The notes under the pieces: model-generated
The model's database searches: none
Seen by the model: only the letters and a program-made list of their open reading frames with translations
What the model was told of the DNA's origin: nothing
Made by a program: the position numbers and the translations under genes
From: Thermoanaerobacterales bacterium
GTDB taxonomy: Bacteria > Actinomycetota > Acidimicrobiia > Acidimicrobiales > JACDCH01
Direction of reading: 5' to 3'
DNA: 11,761 nucleotides
Assembly (NCBI GenBank): GCA_017577565.1
Contig: PKRH01000110.1
Coordinates: forward strand, 1 to 11,761
Shown here: piece after piece, positions 5,884-11,761 of the stretch
Layout of the letters: every line of letters begins with the position of its first letter
How positions within the stretch are numbered: the first letter of the stretch is position 1

Positions 5884-6062
5884 TCGTGCTGCGGGGCTAC
5901 GACCGCAAGCAGGTCGACGAGTACCTGGACGAGCTGGAGTCGGCGACGACCCGGCCGGCGGAGCTGCCGCGGTTCCGCATCGCCTTCCGCGGCTACGAGC
6001 GCCGGATGGTGGACGCCTACGTCCGCCAGCTGTTCGACGCCCTGCCGGCGCCGTCGGACTGA
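5865..6062 (+). CDS. Short protein with two DivIVA-like motifs
   Basis: The GTG at 5865 gives 65 residues. Two similar segments make up most of it: VLRGYDRKQVDEYLDEL (about 8-24) and AFRGYERRMVDAYVRQL (about 40-56). Each resembles the conserved start of the DivIVA N-terminal domain (hydrophobic-RGYdR-xxVDxYLxxL), which in full-length DivIVA/Wag31 proteins precedes a long coiled coil and marks cell poles and septa. Here no coiled coil follows, so this is a mini-protein of two tandem half-motifs, perhaps an adaptor for larger DivIVA-type scaffolds; that role is inference. It starts 81 nt after the tRNA. An AGGAGG ribosome site supports the start. A 26-codon frame overlaps its start and leaves open that the real N-terminus is longer through a frameshift. 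Confidence 0.72.
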   Translation: MRPEWVIVLRGYDRKQVDEYLDELESATTRPAELPRFRIAFRGYERRMVDAYVRQLFDALPAPSD

Positions 6063-6064
6063 CC

Positions 6065-6070
6065 TACGCT
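6065..6070 (+). promoter_or_regulatory. Leaderless-type -10 element of the 71-residue membrane protein
   Basis: TACGCT ends exactly 6 nt before GTG 6077, matching the spacing at metG and rsmA, and there is no ribosome site in between. It lies just after the stop of the DivIVA-like gene and supports GTG 6077 as the start. Confidence 0.5.
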
Positions 6071-6076
6071 GGTCGG

Positions 6077-6292
6077 GTGCCGAGGGGGGACGGGACACGG
6101 GAGACGTCGCGCCGGACGGCCTGGGGGGTCGTGGCGCTGCTGGCCGCCGCGTGGGGGGTGCTCGGCGTCCTCGGGACCCTGTGGGGCGCCGTGGCCGACG
6201 GGCGGTGGTGGTCCGTCCCGGTGGCGGTGCCGTGGCTGGTGGCCTGCTACTGGGTCTCGGTCGGGGCGTTGCGCCGAGCGCTCACCGCGTGA
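6077..6292 (+). CDS. Small two-helix membrane protein
   Basis: From GTG 6077 the product is 71 residues: a charged N-terminus (about 1-13, RGDGTRETSRR), a hydrophobic helix (about 14-38, rich in Ala, Leu, Val, Trp and Gly), a short DGRWW loop, a second hydrophobic helix (about 45-64) and a short basic end. I recognise no family. The start is supported by TACGCT 6 nt upstream and by the abrupt change to hydrophobic membrane sequence after a short polar head. The upstream open frame (back to 5876) is the antisense-like shadow of the DivIVA gene. Its 3' end overlaps the convergent formylglycine-generating enzyme gene by 11 bp (6282-6292), so read-through from either gene would oppose the other. 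Confidence 0.7.
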   Translation: MPRGDGTRETSRRTAWGVVALLAAAWGVLGVLGTLWGAVADGRWWSVPVAVPWLVACYWVSVGALRRALTA

Positions 6293-7268
6293 CCGGCGGT
6301 CGCACGATGCAGCGGAACCCGAGGTGGGACGTGGCGGTGTCGACGGGCTGCGGCAGGCGGGCGGCCGGGCGGTAGCGGCGGCAGTAGTTGGGGGCGCACA
6401 GGTGCGACCCGCCCTTCATCACCTTGCGGGGCACCCTCGCCGGGTCGCCGGGGTCGACCGACCGGTCGCGCGCGGCGCCGGGGGGATCGGCCGGGGCGCA
6501 GCAGGCGTGGGCCTCGCCACCGTGCCGGCCGGCCGCTGACCACCAGTCCGCGGTCCACTCCCACACGTTCCCCGTCATCTCGAACAACCCGTAGCCGTTG
6601 GGCGGGAACGACCCGACCGGGGCGGTGCCGCGGTAGCCGTCGAGGCCCAGGTCCCGCACGGGGAACTCGCCCTGCCAGACGTTGGCCATGTGGCGGCCGC
6701 CGGGCGTCAGCTCGTCGCCCCAGGCGTACTCGGCCCCCTCCAGGCCGCCGCGGGCGGCCCGCTCCCACTCGGCCTCGCCCGGCAGCTCCTTGCCGGCCCA
6801 GGTCGCGTAGGCCAGGGCGTCCTCCCACGCCACGTGGACCACCGGGTGGTCGTCGAGCCCGGCGAGCGAGCTGCCCGGCCCCCGGGGGTGGCGCCACGAG
6901 GCGCCGGGCACCAGGGCCCACCACCGGTAGGGGTCGGTGAGCGGCACCCGCCGGGCGGGCGGCGCGAACACCGCCGACGCCGGGACCAGCCGCGCCGGGT
7001 CGGCGCCGGGGTGGTCGGCGGGGTCGGGGGCGCGCTCGGCCAGCGTCACGTGGCCCGTCGCCTCGACGAAGCGGCGGAACTCGGTGTTCGTCACCGCGCA
7101 CCGGTCCATCCAGAAGCCGGCGACCGACACCCGCCGGGCCGGCGCCTCCTCGGGGTCGTGCCGGTCGGACCCCATGAGGAACGACCCGCCGGGCACCCAG
7201 GCCATGTCCGGGTCGGGCGGGGGCCCCGGTGCGAGCAGGTCGGAGGCGCGGGCCGGTGCTCGTGGCAT
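6282..7268 (-). CDS. Formylglycine-generating enzyme (sulfatase-activating, SUMF1/EgtB-type fold)
   Basis: FGE is a copper-dependent oxidase that converts the cysteine of the sulfatase CxPxR motif to C-alpha-formylglycine, the catalytic residue of type I sulfatases. The 328-residue protein shows the family blocks in order: WVPGGSFLMGSD (about 24-35), an AVTNTEF segment, the WEDALAYATWAGKELPGEAEWERAARGG region, GNVWEWTADWW, and near the end KGGSHLCAPNYCRRYRPAAR with the two copper-binding cysteines Cys291 and Cys296 spaced as in characterised FGEs, then SHLGFRC. Both catalytic cysteines are present, so it should be active. There is no signal peptide, so it acts in the cytoplasm, as does its likely substrate, the sulfatase encoded at 10490-8148. 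Mycobacterium tuberculosis also pairs an FGE with an arylsulfatase gene (Rv0712, Rv0711). TCACAT lies 6 nt before the ATG. Confidence 0.95.
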   Translation of the reverse strand: MPRAPARASDLLAPGPPPDPDMAWVPGGSFLMGSDRHDPEEAPARRVSVAGFWMDRCAVTNTEFRRFVEATGHVTLAERAPDPADHPGADPARLVPASAVFAPPARRVPLTDPYRWWALVPGASWRHPRGPGSSLAGLDDHPVVHVAWEDALAYATWAGKELPGEAEWERAARGGLEGAEYAWGDELTPGGRHMANVWQGEFPVRDLGLDGYRGTAPVGSFPPNGYGLFEMTGNVWEWTADWWSAAGRHGGEAHACCAPADPPGAARDRSVDPGDPARVPRKVMKGGSHLCAPNYCRRYRPAARLPQPVDTATSHLGFRCIVRPPVTR

Positions 7269-7290
7269 GGCCCCATGTGACGGCGTCCGC

Positions 7291-7320
7291 CGGCGGGTGT
7301 CATCACCCGTCGGGGGTGAC
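7291..7320. promoter_or_regulatory. Overlapping dyad symmetries upstream of the FGE gene
   Basis: CGGGTG (7294-7299) and CACCCG (7304-7309) form a perfect dyad around TCAT; it extends to 9 pairs (7291-7312) if one G-T pair is allowed. The same CACCC arm can instead pair in TCACCC (7303-7308) with GGGTGA (7314-7319). The element lies 23-52 nt ahead of the FGE start and on the other side precedes the TTCATCCC box of the divergent membrane protein. It may be an operator or alternative hairpins in the FGE leader. Confidence 0.35.
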
Positions 7321-7348
7321 GCCGCCGTCCGGCGCCCCGGCCGGCCGG

Positions 7349-7356
7349 TTCATCCC
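7349..7356 (+). promoter_or_regulatory. TTCATCCC box A (upstream of the three-helix membrane protein)
   Basis: TTCATCCC followed by CACCGG points toward the gene starting at 7430, ending 73 nt before its start. Exactly 40 nt downstream of the first base of the box is TCTCAT (7389-7394), a weak -10-like hexamer. Identical boxes lie before the sulfatase and GMC oxidoreductase genes with the same orientation rule and distance. Confidence 0.5.
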
Positions 7357-7416
7357 CACCGGACGATGCGGCGCGCCCTCGTCGCCCGTCTCATGGGTGC
7401 CGGGCGCGACCGCGAC

Positions 7417-7423
7417 GAAAGGG
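7417..7423 (+). promoter_or_regulatory. Ribosome binding site of the three-helix membrane protein
   Basis: GAAAGGG lies 6 nt before GTG 7430 and decides that start over longer readings of the same frame, which would extend back to 7229. Confidence 0.55.
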
Positions 7424-7429
7424 TCGATC

Positions 7430-8143
7430 GTGAGCGATCCGGCAACCGAGGCGGCGCCCACCGACGGGGCCGTGGCGAGCGATGGCGGCGGGGGCGCGGA
7501 CGACCGGACCGGTGGCGGCGTGGGCCGGCACGAGCGCCACGTCGAGGTCCTGGCCACGCTGCTGCTGGCCCTGGCCGCCCTGGCCACGGCCTGGAGCAGC
7601 TACCAGGCCTCGCTGTGGGACGGCATCCAGTCCAGCGACTACACCCAGGCGTCCGCGCTCCGCACCCGGGCCGCGCAGCAGCGCACGGAGGCGAACCAGC
7701 TGCGGCTGGCCGACTTGGGCGTGTTCGAGAACTACATCGACGCGGCCATCGACGGGGACACCGAGCTGGCCGACTTCTACCGGGCGCGGTTCCGCGACGA
7801 GTTCGAGCCGGCGTTCGAGGCGTGGAGCGCCCTGGACCCGCTGACCGACCCGGACGCGCCGGCGACCCCGTTCGCCATGCCCGAGTACCGGCTCGCGGAC
7901 GACCGCGCCGCCGAGGACCTCGAGGCCCGGGCCGACGCGCGGTTCCGGGCGGGCGAGGACGCGAACGGCCACTCGGACACCTACACGGCGACGACGCTGT
8001 TCTTCGCGGCGTCGCTGTTCTTCGCCGCCGTCTCCGAGCGGTTCAGCTACCAGCGCGCCCGGGCGGCGCTGCTCGGCCTCTCCGGGGTCGGCCTCGTCGT
8101 GGGGGCGATCCTCGTGGTCACCCAGCCGGTGACGTCGGGGTGA
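7430..8143 (+). CDS. Three-helix membrane protein of unknown function, sulfatase-locus
   Basis: From GTG 7430 the product is 237 residues. A polar, Gly/Asp-rich N-terminus (1-36) leads into a hydrophobic helix (about 39-58) that ends in WSSYQASLWDGIQ. A long charged, probably helical domain follows (about 62-178, rich in Arg, Glu, Asp and Ala). Two further hydrophobic helices (about 182-200 and 207-230) end the protein. This plan of one helix, a soluble helical domain and a C-terminal hairpin is known for several uncharacterised bacterial families; I cannot name one with certainty and assign no function. The start is fixed by GAAAGGG 6 nt upstream. It lies between the FGE and sulfatase genes, shares a TTCATCCC box with the sulfatase and oxidoreductase genes, and ends 4 nt from the convergent sulfatase stop. 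Confidence 0.82.
   Translation: MSDPATEAAPTDGAVASDGGGGADDRTGGGVGRHERHVEVLATLLLALAALATAWSSYQASLWDGIQSSDYTQASALRTRAAQQRTEANQLRLADLGVFENYIDAAIDGDTELADFYRARFRDEFEPAFEAWSALDPLTDPDAPATPFAMPEYRLADDRAAEDLEARADARFRAGEDANGHSDTYTATTLFFAASLFFAAVSERFSYQRARAALLGLSGVGLVVGAILVVTQPVTSG
8117..8133 (-). terminator. Possible terminator hairpin between convergent genes
   Basis: GTCACC and GGTGAC form a perfect 6-bp stem with a 5-nt loop. It sits inside the last codons of the plus-strand membrane protein and 15 nt beyond the sulfatase stop on the minus strand. There is no T-run. Function as a U-less terminator for the sulfatase is possible but weakly supported. Confidence 0.25.
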
Positions 8144-8147
8144 CCCC

Positions 8148-10490
8148 CTACTCCCGCGCCAACATGGCGATCGCTTCCTTCTCCAGGTCGACGAACGGCT
8201 CGCCCGACACGTCGACGATCGCCTCCCGGATCGTGCCACCGGTGAAGGCGTACGGCGAGGTGCCCGGGTAGTCGTCGGTGACGGGCTCGGCGGGGTCGCG
8301 GCCCACGTTCAGGCCCTCGCCGACCAGCGAGAAGTTGCCCGGCTGGGTCACGATCCGGCCCTCGCCGACCTTCTCGTCGTCGATGTACAGCGACAGGGTG
8401 CCCGTGGTCGGCAGGCCGTCGCCCTCCTTCTCGAACACCGCGGCGAGCACGACCTCGCCGGTCGGGACCTCCCGGGACGACTCGACGGTCTGCACCTTGC
8501 TGCCGACGAAGTTGTAGACGTACCGGAGCCTGCGGTCCTTCACGTAGAGGGCGTGGCCGCCGAACCGGGCGCCCTGCGAGAACAGCACGCCGGACGCGTC
8601 CGGCGACTCGACGTCCACGCCGACCGCGATGCTGTAGCTCCGGTTGCGGATGTCGACCGCGGCCGACTCCGGCACCTCGGCCGCGCCCGGGTGGTAGACG
8701 TAGTGGTCCCGGGGCGGCACGACCTGGGGCCGGCTGGGGTCGGCGAGGATCTCCACCGCCGTGCGGTCGACGAGGGGCAGCCCGTTGAACCTGCCCGCCT
8801 CGTGGAACCAGAGGTTGACGAGCTCCCGCAGCTTGTCAGGGTGCTCGGCGGCCAGGTCGTGGCACTCGGTGGGGTCGGCCTCGGTGTCGTACAGCTCCCA
8901 CCGGTCACGGTCGAAGTGGCCCCAACCGGCGAGCGTGGGGTGCACGCTCACCGCCTTCCACCCCCGGTGCCAGATCGCCCGCGACCCGAGCATCGAGAAG
9001 AACCCCGTCTCCTTCGGGGTCGGGACGTCGTCGCCCTCGAACGTCGACCGGAAGCTGACGCCCTCCAGCGGGACCTGCGGGAAGCCCTTGACGACCTCGG
9101 GCATCTCCACCCCGAGGAGGTCGTACATCGTCGGCACGACGTCGGTGGCGTGGAGGAACTGGTGCCGCAGCTCGCCCCGGGCGTCGATGCCCCGGGGCCA
9201 GGAGACCACCATGGCGTCGGCGACGCCGCCCTCGAAGTTGTAGCGCTTCCACATCTTGAACGGCGTGTTGAACGCCCAGGCCCAGCCCACCGGGTAGTGG
9301 TTGTAGGTCGCCGGGGAGCCGAGGTCGTCGAGCTGCCGCAGGTTCTCCTCGACCTCGTCGGGGATGCCGTTGAAGAACTTGTTCTCGTTGACCGACCCGT
9401 TCGGCCCGCCCTCGCCGCTCGCGCCGTTGTCCGACACCAGCACGACGATCGTGTCCTCGAGCTCGTCCGTCTCCTCCAGGAAGTCGAGCAGGCGGCCGAT
9501 CTCGTGGTCGGTGTGGGCGAGGAACCCCGCGTAGACCTCGGCCATGCGGGCGAACAGGCGCTTCTCGTCGTCGGACAGCGAGTCCCACGGGCGCACGACG
9601 TCGATGGGGTTCCACGGCGTGCCGTCCACGCTGGTCTCGCCGGCGTAGGGGTTCAGCGGCGACAGCTCGGCGTGCTCGGGGAAGATGCCCAGCTGCTTCT
9701 GGCGCTCGAAGACGAGCTCGCGGTAGCGCTCGTACCCCATGTCGAACCGCCCCGCGTGGCGCTCGATCCACTCCCGCGGCGCGTGGTGGGGCGCGTGCGT
9801 GGCGCCGGGGCAGAAGTACATGAAGAACGGCTTGTCCGGGGCGACGGCCTTGGCGTCCTTGACGAACTCGATCGCCTTGTCGGTGAGGTCGGTCGTGAGG
9901 TGGTAGCCGTCCTCGGGCATCGCCGGCTGGTCGACCGGGTGGTTGTCGTGGACCAGGTCCGGATACCACTGGTTGGTCTCGCCCCCGAGGAAGCCGTAGT
10001 AGCGCTCGAAGCCCCGGCCGACCGGCCAGTTGCGCTTGGTCGAGGCCATGTTCATCTCGTCGGACGGGCACAGGTGCCACTTGCCGAGCATGTAGGTGTT
10101 CCAGCCCCGCTCGCCCAGCACCTCGGCGATCGTGGCGCACTCGAACGGGATGTGGCCGTTCGAGTTGGGGTAGCCGGTCGTGGCCTCCGCGATGCACGCC
10201 ATGCCGTTGGTCGTGTGGTTGCGACCGGTCAGCAGCGACGAGCGGGTCGGCGAGCACAGCGCCGTCGTGTGCCAGTTGGTGTACGTGAGCCCCGAGGCGG
10301 CGAGCCGGTTGACGTTCGGCGTCTCGATGAGCCCGCCCCACGGCTCCATGGCCGAGAACCCGACGTCGTCGAGCACGATGTAGAGCACGTTCGGCGACCC
10401 CGGCGGCGCCACCGGCTGCAGGTACGGCGTCCAGTCGGGCACCGAGTCGCGGTCGTCGACCTCGATCCTCCCACGGAACGGCGTGGTCAT
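8148..10490 (-). CDS. Type I (formylglycine) sulfatase, arylsulfatase-like, 780 residues
   Basis: The enzyme hydrolyses sulfate esters with a formylglycine nucleophile and a bound Ca2+ or Mg2+. Visible motifs: metal-binding D41-D42 (VLYIVLDD), the maturation signature C79-S-P-T-R-S-S-L-L-T-G-R (Cys79 becomes formylglycine), GKWHL (136-140), THAPHHAP (231-238) and SDNG (353-356), plus a lysine near 412-415 (FKMWKRYNFEGG). The sulfatase domain fills about 30-560. The last ~170 residues look like a beta-sandwich (YSIAVGVDVES, GTLSLYIDDEKVG), as in the roughly 780-residue mycobacterial arylsulfatases AtsA and AtsD. There is no signal peptide, so substrates must be imported or internal; the substrate is unknown. 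ATG 10490 is preferred over a GTG at 10526 because AGGAAGGGG lies 7 nt upstream. FGE encoded nearby would activate it. Confidence 0.96.
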   Translation of the reverse strand: MTTPFRGRIEVDDRDSVPDWTPYLQPVAPPGSPNVLYIVLDDVGFSAMEPWGGLIETPNVNRLAASGLTYTNWHTTALCSPTRSSLLTGRNHTTNGMACIAEATTGYPNSNGHIPFECATIAEVLGERGWNTYMLGKWHLCPSDEMNMASTKRNWPVGRGFERYYGFLGGETNQWYPDLVHDNHPVDQPAMPEDGYHLTTDLTDKAIEFVKDAKAVAPDKPFFMYFCPGATHAPHHAPREWIERHAGRFDMGYERYRELVFERQKQLGIFPEHAELSPLNPYAGETSVDGTPWNPIDVVRPWDSLSDDEKRLFARMAEVYAGFLAHTDHEIGRLLDFLEETDELEDTIVVLVSDNGASGEGGPNGSVNENKFFNGIPDEVEENLRQLDDLGSPATYNHYPVGWAWAFNTPFKMWKRYNFEGGVADAMVVSWPRGIDARGELRHQFLHATDVVPTMYDLLGVEMPEVVKGFPQVPLEGVSFRSTFEGDDVPTPKETGFFSMLGSRAIWHRGWKAVSVHPTLAGWGHFDRDRWELYDTEADPTECHDLAAEHPDKLRELVNLWFHEAGRFNGLPLVDRTAVEILADPSRPQVVPPRDHYVYHPGAAEVPESAAVDIRNRSYSIAVGVDVESPDASGVLFSQGARFGGHALYVKDRRLRYVYNFVGSKVQTVESSREVPTGEVVLAAVFEKEGDGLPTTGTLSLYIDDEKVGEGRIVTQPGNFSLVGEGLNVGRDPAEPVTDDYPGTSPYAFTGGTIREAIVDVSGEPFVDLEKEAIAMLARE

Positions 10491-10497
10491 CGGTCTG

Positions 10498-10506
10498 CCC
10501 CTTCCT
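10498..10506 (-). promoter_or_regulatory. Ribosome binding site of the sulfatase gene
   Basis: On the minus strand AGGAAGGGG ends 7 nt before ATG 10490. It is a strong site and decides the start over the in-frame GTG at 10526. Confidence 0.7.
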
Positions 10507-10585
10507 GCTGCGGACGCCGGCCTCACCCCGGCCGTGCGGACGTCCCGACCGTCCCGCGCCCGGCGCCCCGGCGCATCACGCCGCG

Positions 10586-10593
10586 GGGATGAA
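10586..10593 (-). promoter_or_regulatory. TTCATCCC box C (upstream of the sulfatase)
   Basis: On the minus strand TTCATCCC followed by CGCGG points toward the sulfatase, ending 95 nt before its ATG. Forty nt downstream of its first base is GACGGT (10553-10548), a partial match to TAnnnT. Together with box B (10616-10623) it forms a back-to-back inverted pair, GGGATGAACG and CGTTTCATCCC, between the divergent sulfatase and oxidoreductase genes. Confidence 0.5.
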
Positions 10594-10615
10594 CGAGCGG
10601 CGGGAGGGGAGGCGT

Positions 10616-10623
10616 TTCATCCC
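10616..10623 (+). promoter_or_regulatory. TTCATCCC box B (upstream of the GMC oxidoreductase)
   Basis: TTCATCCC followed by GATCGG points toward the oxidoreductase and ends 63 nt before its ATG. A good -10 hexamer, TAGCGT, starts exactly 40 nt downstream of the first base of the box. This would place the box centre near -48 from the transcription start, a usual site for an activator. Confidence 0.5.
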
Positions 10624-10655
10624 GATCGGGGGACGCTCGGCGGCCCCGCCGTCCG

Positions 10656-10661
10656 TAGCGT
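10656..10661 (+). promoter_or_regulatory. Candidate -10 element of the GMC oxidoreductase
   Basis: TAGCGT fits TAnnnT. Transcription from about 10668 would give a leader of about 19 nt that contains the GGAG ribosome site at 10678-10681, 5 nt before ATG 10687. Confidence 0.5.
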
Positions 10662-10686
10662 CGAGGTGGTCGAGAGCGGAGAACGG

Positions 10687-11761
10687 ATGTCCCCACCTCC
10701 CGTTGGCGCGCGCACGGACCACCACACGTCGGCAAGCGACCACTACGACGTCGTGATCATCGGCACCGGCGCGGGCGGCGGCACGTTGGCCCGCCACCTG
10801 GCGCCCTCGGGCCGGCGCATCCTGCTGCTCGAGCGGGGGGACCGGCTGCGGCGCGAGCCGGAGAACTGGTCGGCCCAGGACGTGTTCGTCGACGCCCGCT
10901 ACGTCTCGCCCGACACCTGGTACGACGCCCGGGGCAGGGCGTTCCAGCCGCAGGTCCACTACTTCGTGGGCGGGGCCACGAAGCTCTACGGGGCCGCGCT
11001 CTACCGGCTGCGGCGCGAGGACTTCGGCCGGCTCGAGCACCACGACGGCATCTCGCCGGCCTGGCCGATCTCCTACGACGACCTGGAGCCGTACTACACG
11101 CAGGCCGAGCAGCTGTACCAGGTGCACGGCGCCCGGGGCGAGGACCCGACCGAGCCCCCGGCGAGCGCCCCCTACCCGTTCCCCGCCCTGGCGCACGAGC
11201 CCCGGATCCAGCAGCTGTCCGACGACCTCGCCGCCGCGGGCCACCACCCCTTCCACGCCCCGTGCGGCGTCATGCTCGACGCGGCGGACATGCCGTCCAG
11301 CACGTGCGTGCGCTGCCAGTTCTGCGACGGCTTCCCGTGCCCGCTGCACGCCAAGTCGGACGCCGAGGTCCACGGCGTGCGCCCGGCGCTGCTGCAGCCG
11401 AACGTCACGCTCCTGACCGACGCGCGAGCCCTGCGCCTGGAGACGGACGCCTCGGGCCGGACGGTCACCGAGGTCGTGGTCGACCACGGCGGTGAGCGGC
11501 GGACGTTCACCGCCGACGTGGTCGTCGTCTCCTGCGGGGCGGCGAACTCGGCCAAGCTGCTGCTGGCCTCGGCGAACGACCGGCACCCGAACGGGCTGGC
11601 CAACGGCTCCGACCAGGTCGGGCGGAACTTCGTGTTCCACGACAGCCAGGCGGTGCTCGCCCTGTCGCGGGAGCCGAACCCGACCGTGTTCCAGAAGACG
11701 CTGGGCCTCAACGACTTCTACCTCGGCGGCCCCGACTTCGACCACCCGATGGGCAACATCC
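10687..11761 (+). CDS. GMC family FAD-dependent oxidoreductase (partial, 3' end beyond window)
   Basis: GMC oxidoreductases use FAD to oxidise alcohol groups of sugars, choline, sterols and related compounds. The first 358 residues are present. The Rossmann ADP-binding loop is at about 20-50 (YDVVIIGTGAGGGTLA, then ILLLERG). The flavin-contact segment VGGATKLYGAA is at about 94-104, followed by WPISYDDLEPYY (126-137). A cysteine cluster C207-x2-C210-x2-C213-x4-C218 with HAKSDAE behind it is known in a subset of bacterial GMC dehydrogenases; clustered cysteines bind a [3Fe-4S] centre in FAD glucose dehydrogenase, so electron transfer to a partner rather than oxygen is possible. The catalytic His-His/Asn pair lies beyond the window. 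It is divergent from the sulfatase, with a shared box element. There is no signal peptide. Confidence 0.93.
   Translation, partial: MSPPPVGARTDHHTSASDHYDVVIIGTGAGGGTLARHLAPSGRRILLLERGDRLRREPENWSAQDVFVDARYVSPDTWYDARGRAFQPQVHYFVGGATKLYGAALYRLRREDFGRLEHHDGISPAWPISYDDLEPYYTQAEQLYQVHGARGEDPTEPPASAPYPFPALAHEPRIQQLSDDLAAAGHHPFHAPCGVMLDAADMPSSTCVRCQFCDGFPCPLHAKSDAEVHGVRPALLQPNVTLLTDARALRLETDASGRTVTEVVVDHGGERRTFTADVVVVSCGAANSAKLLLASANDRHPNGLANGSDQVGRNFVFHDSQAVLALSREPNPTVFQKTLGLNDFYLGGPDFDHPMGNI

Noticed and set aside
6282..6292. Perfect dyad TCAC-CGC-GTGA containing both convergent stop codons
   Set aside because: The two TGA stops on opposite strands already supply most of the symmetry, so the dyad needs no further explanation; four pairs are too few for a terminator.
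8553..10592. A 679-codon plus-strand frame opposite the sulfatase
   Set aside because: The minus-strand sulfatase has a full set of catalytic motifs and a ribosome site; the plus reading is a compositional shadow.

Overview
The window is very GC-rich, has strong G/C bias at third codon positions, and uses many GTG starts. It carries the actinobacterial housekeeping order metG - TatD nuclease - rsmA - ispE, a 33-residue bS22-type ribosomal protein gene, and TAnnnT elements placed about 6 nt before start codons, as in leaderless actinobacterial genes. This points to an Actinomycetota genome. An Acidimicrobiia-like lineage is my guess, based on the ispE and DivIVA-like genes, and is not proven.

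Left part (1-5405). The first ~120 bases may hold the 5' end of a minus-strand gene with a CTG start. A plus-strand housekeeping block follows: metG (methionyl-tRNA synthetase), tatD (metal-dependent DNase), rsmA (16S rRNA dimethyltransferase), a small Q/P/Y-rich two-helix membrane protein, ispE (isoprenoid MEP pathway kinase, apparently with a CTG start inside CTGA), and a polytopic membrane protein carrying an SPCG motif.

Middle part (5406-6292). A tiny minus-strand bS22 gene and a plus-strand tRNA-Gln(UUG) with encoded CCA are divergent. A short protein with two DivIVA-like half-motifs and a 71-residue two-helix membrane protein follow on the plus strand.

Right part (6282-11761). This is a sulfatase module: a formylglycine-generating enzyme (minus), a three-helix membrane protein of unknown function (plus), a 780-residue type I sulfatase with the CxPxR maturation motif (minus), and a GMC-type FAD oxidoreductase with a cysteine cluster (plus, cut by the window end). 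The generating enzyme would convert Cys79 of the sulfatase to formylglycine, so these two genes form a functional pair. The oxidoreductase could act on the desulfated alcohol, but that is inference.

The most interesting signal is an exact 8-base element, TTCATCCC. It occurs three times by eye, always intergenic, always pointing at the nearest downstream gene (membrane protein, sulfatase, GMC oxidoreductase), and each time exactly 40 nt ahead of a -10-like hexamer. This suggests one activator controls the module.
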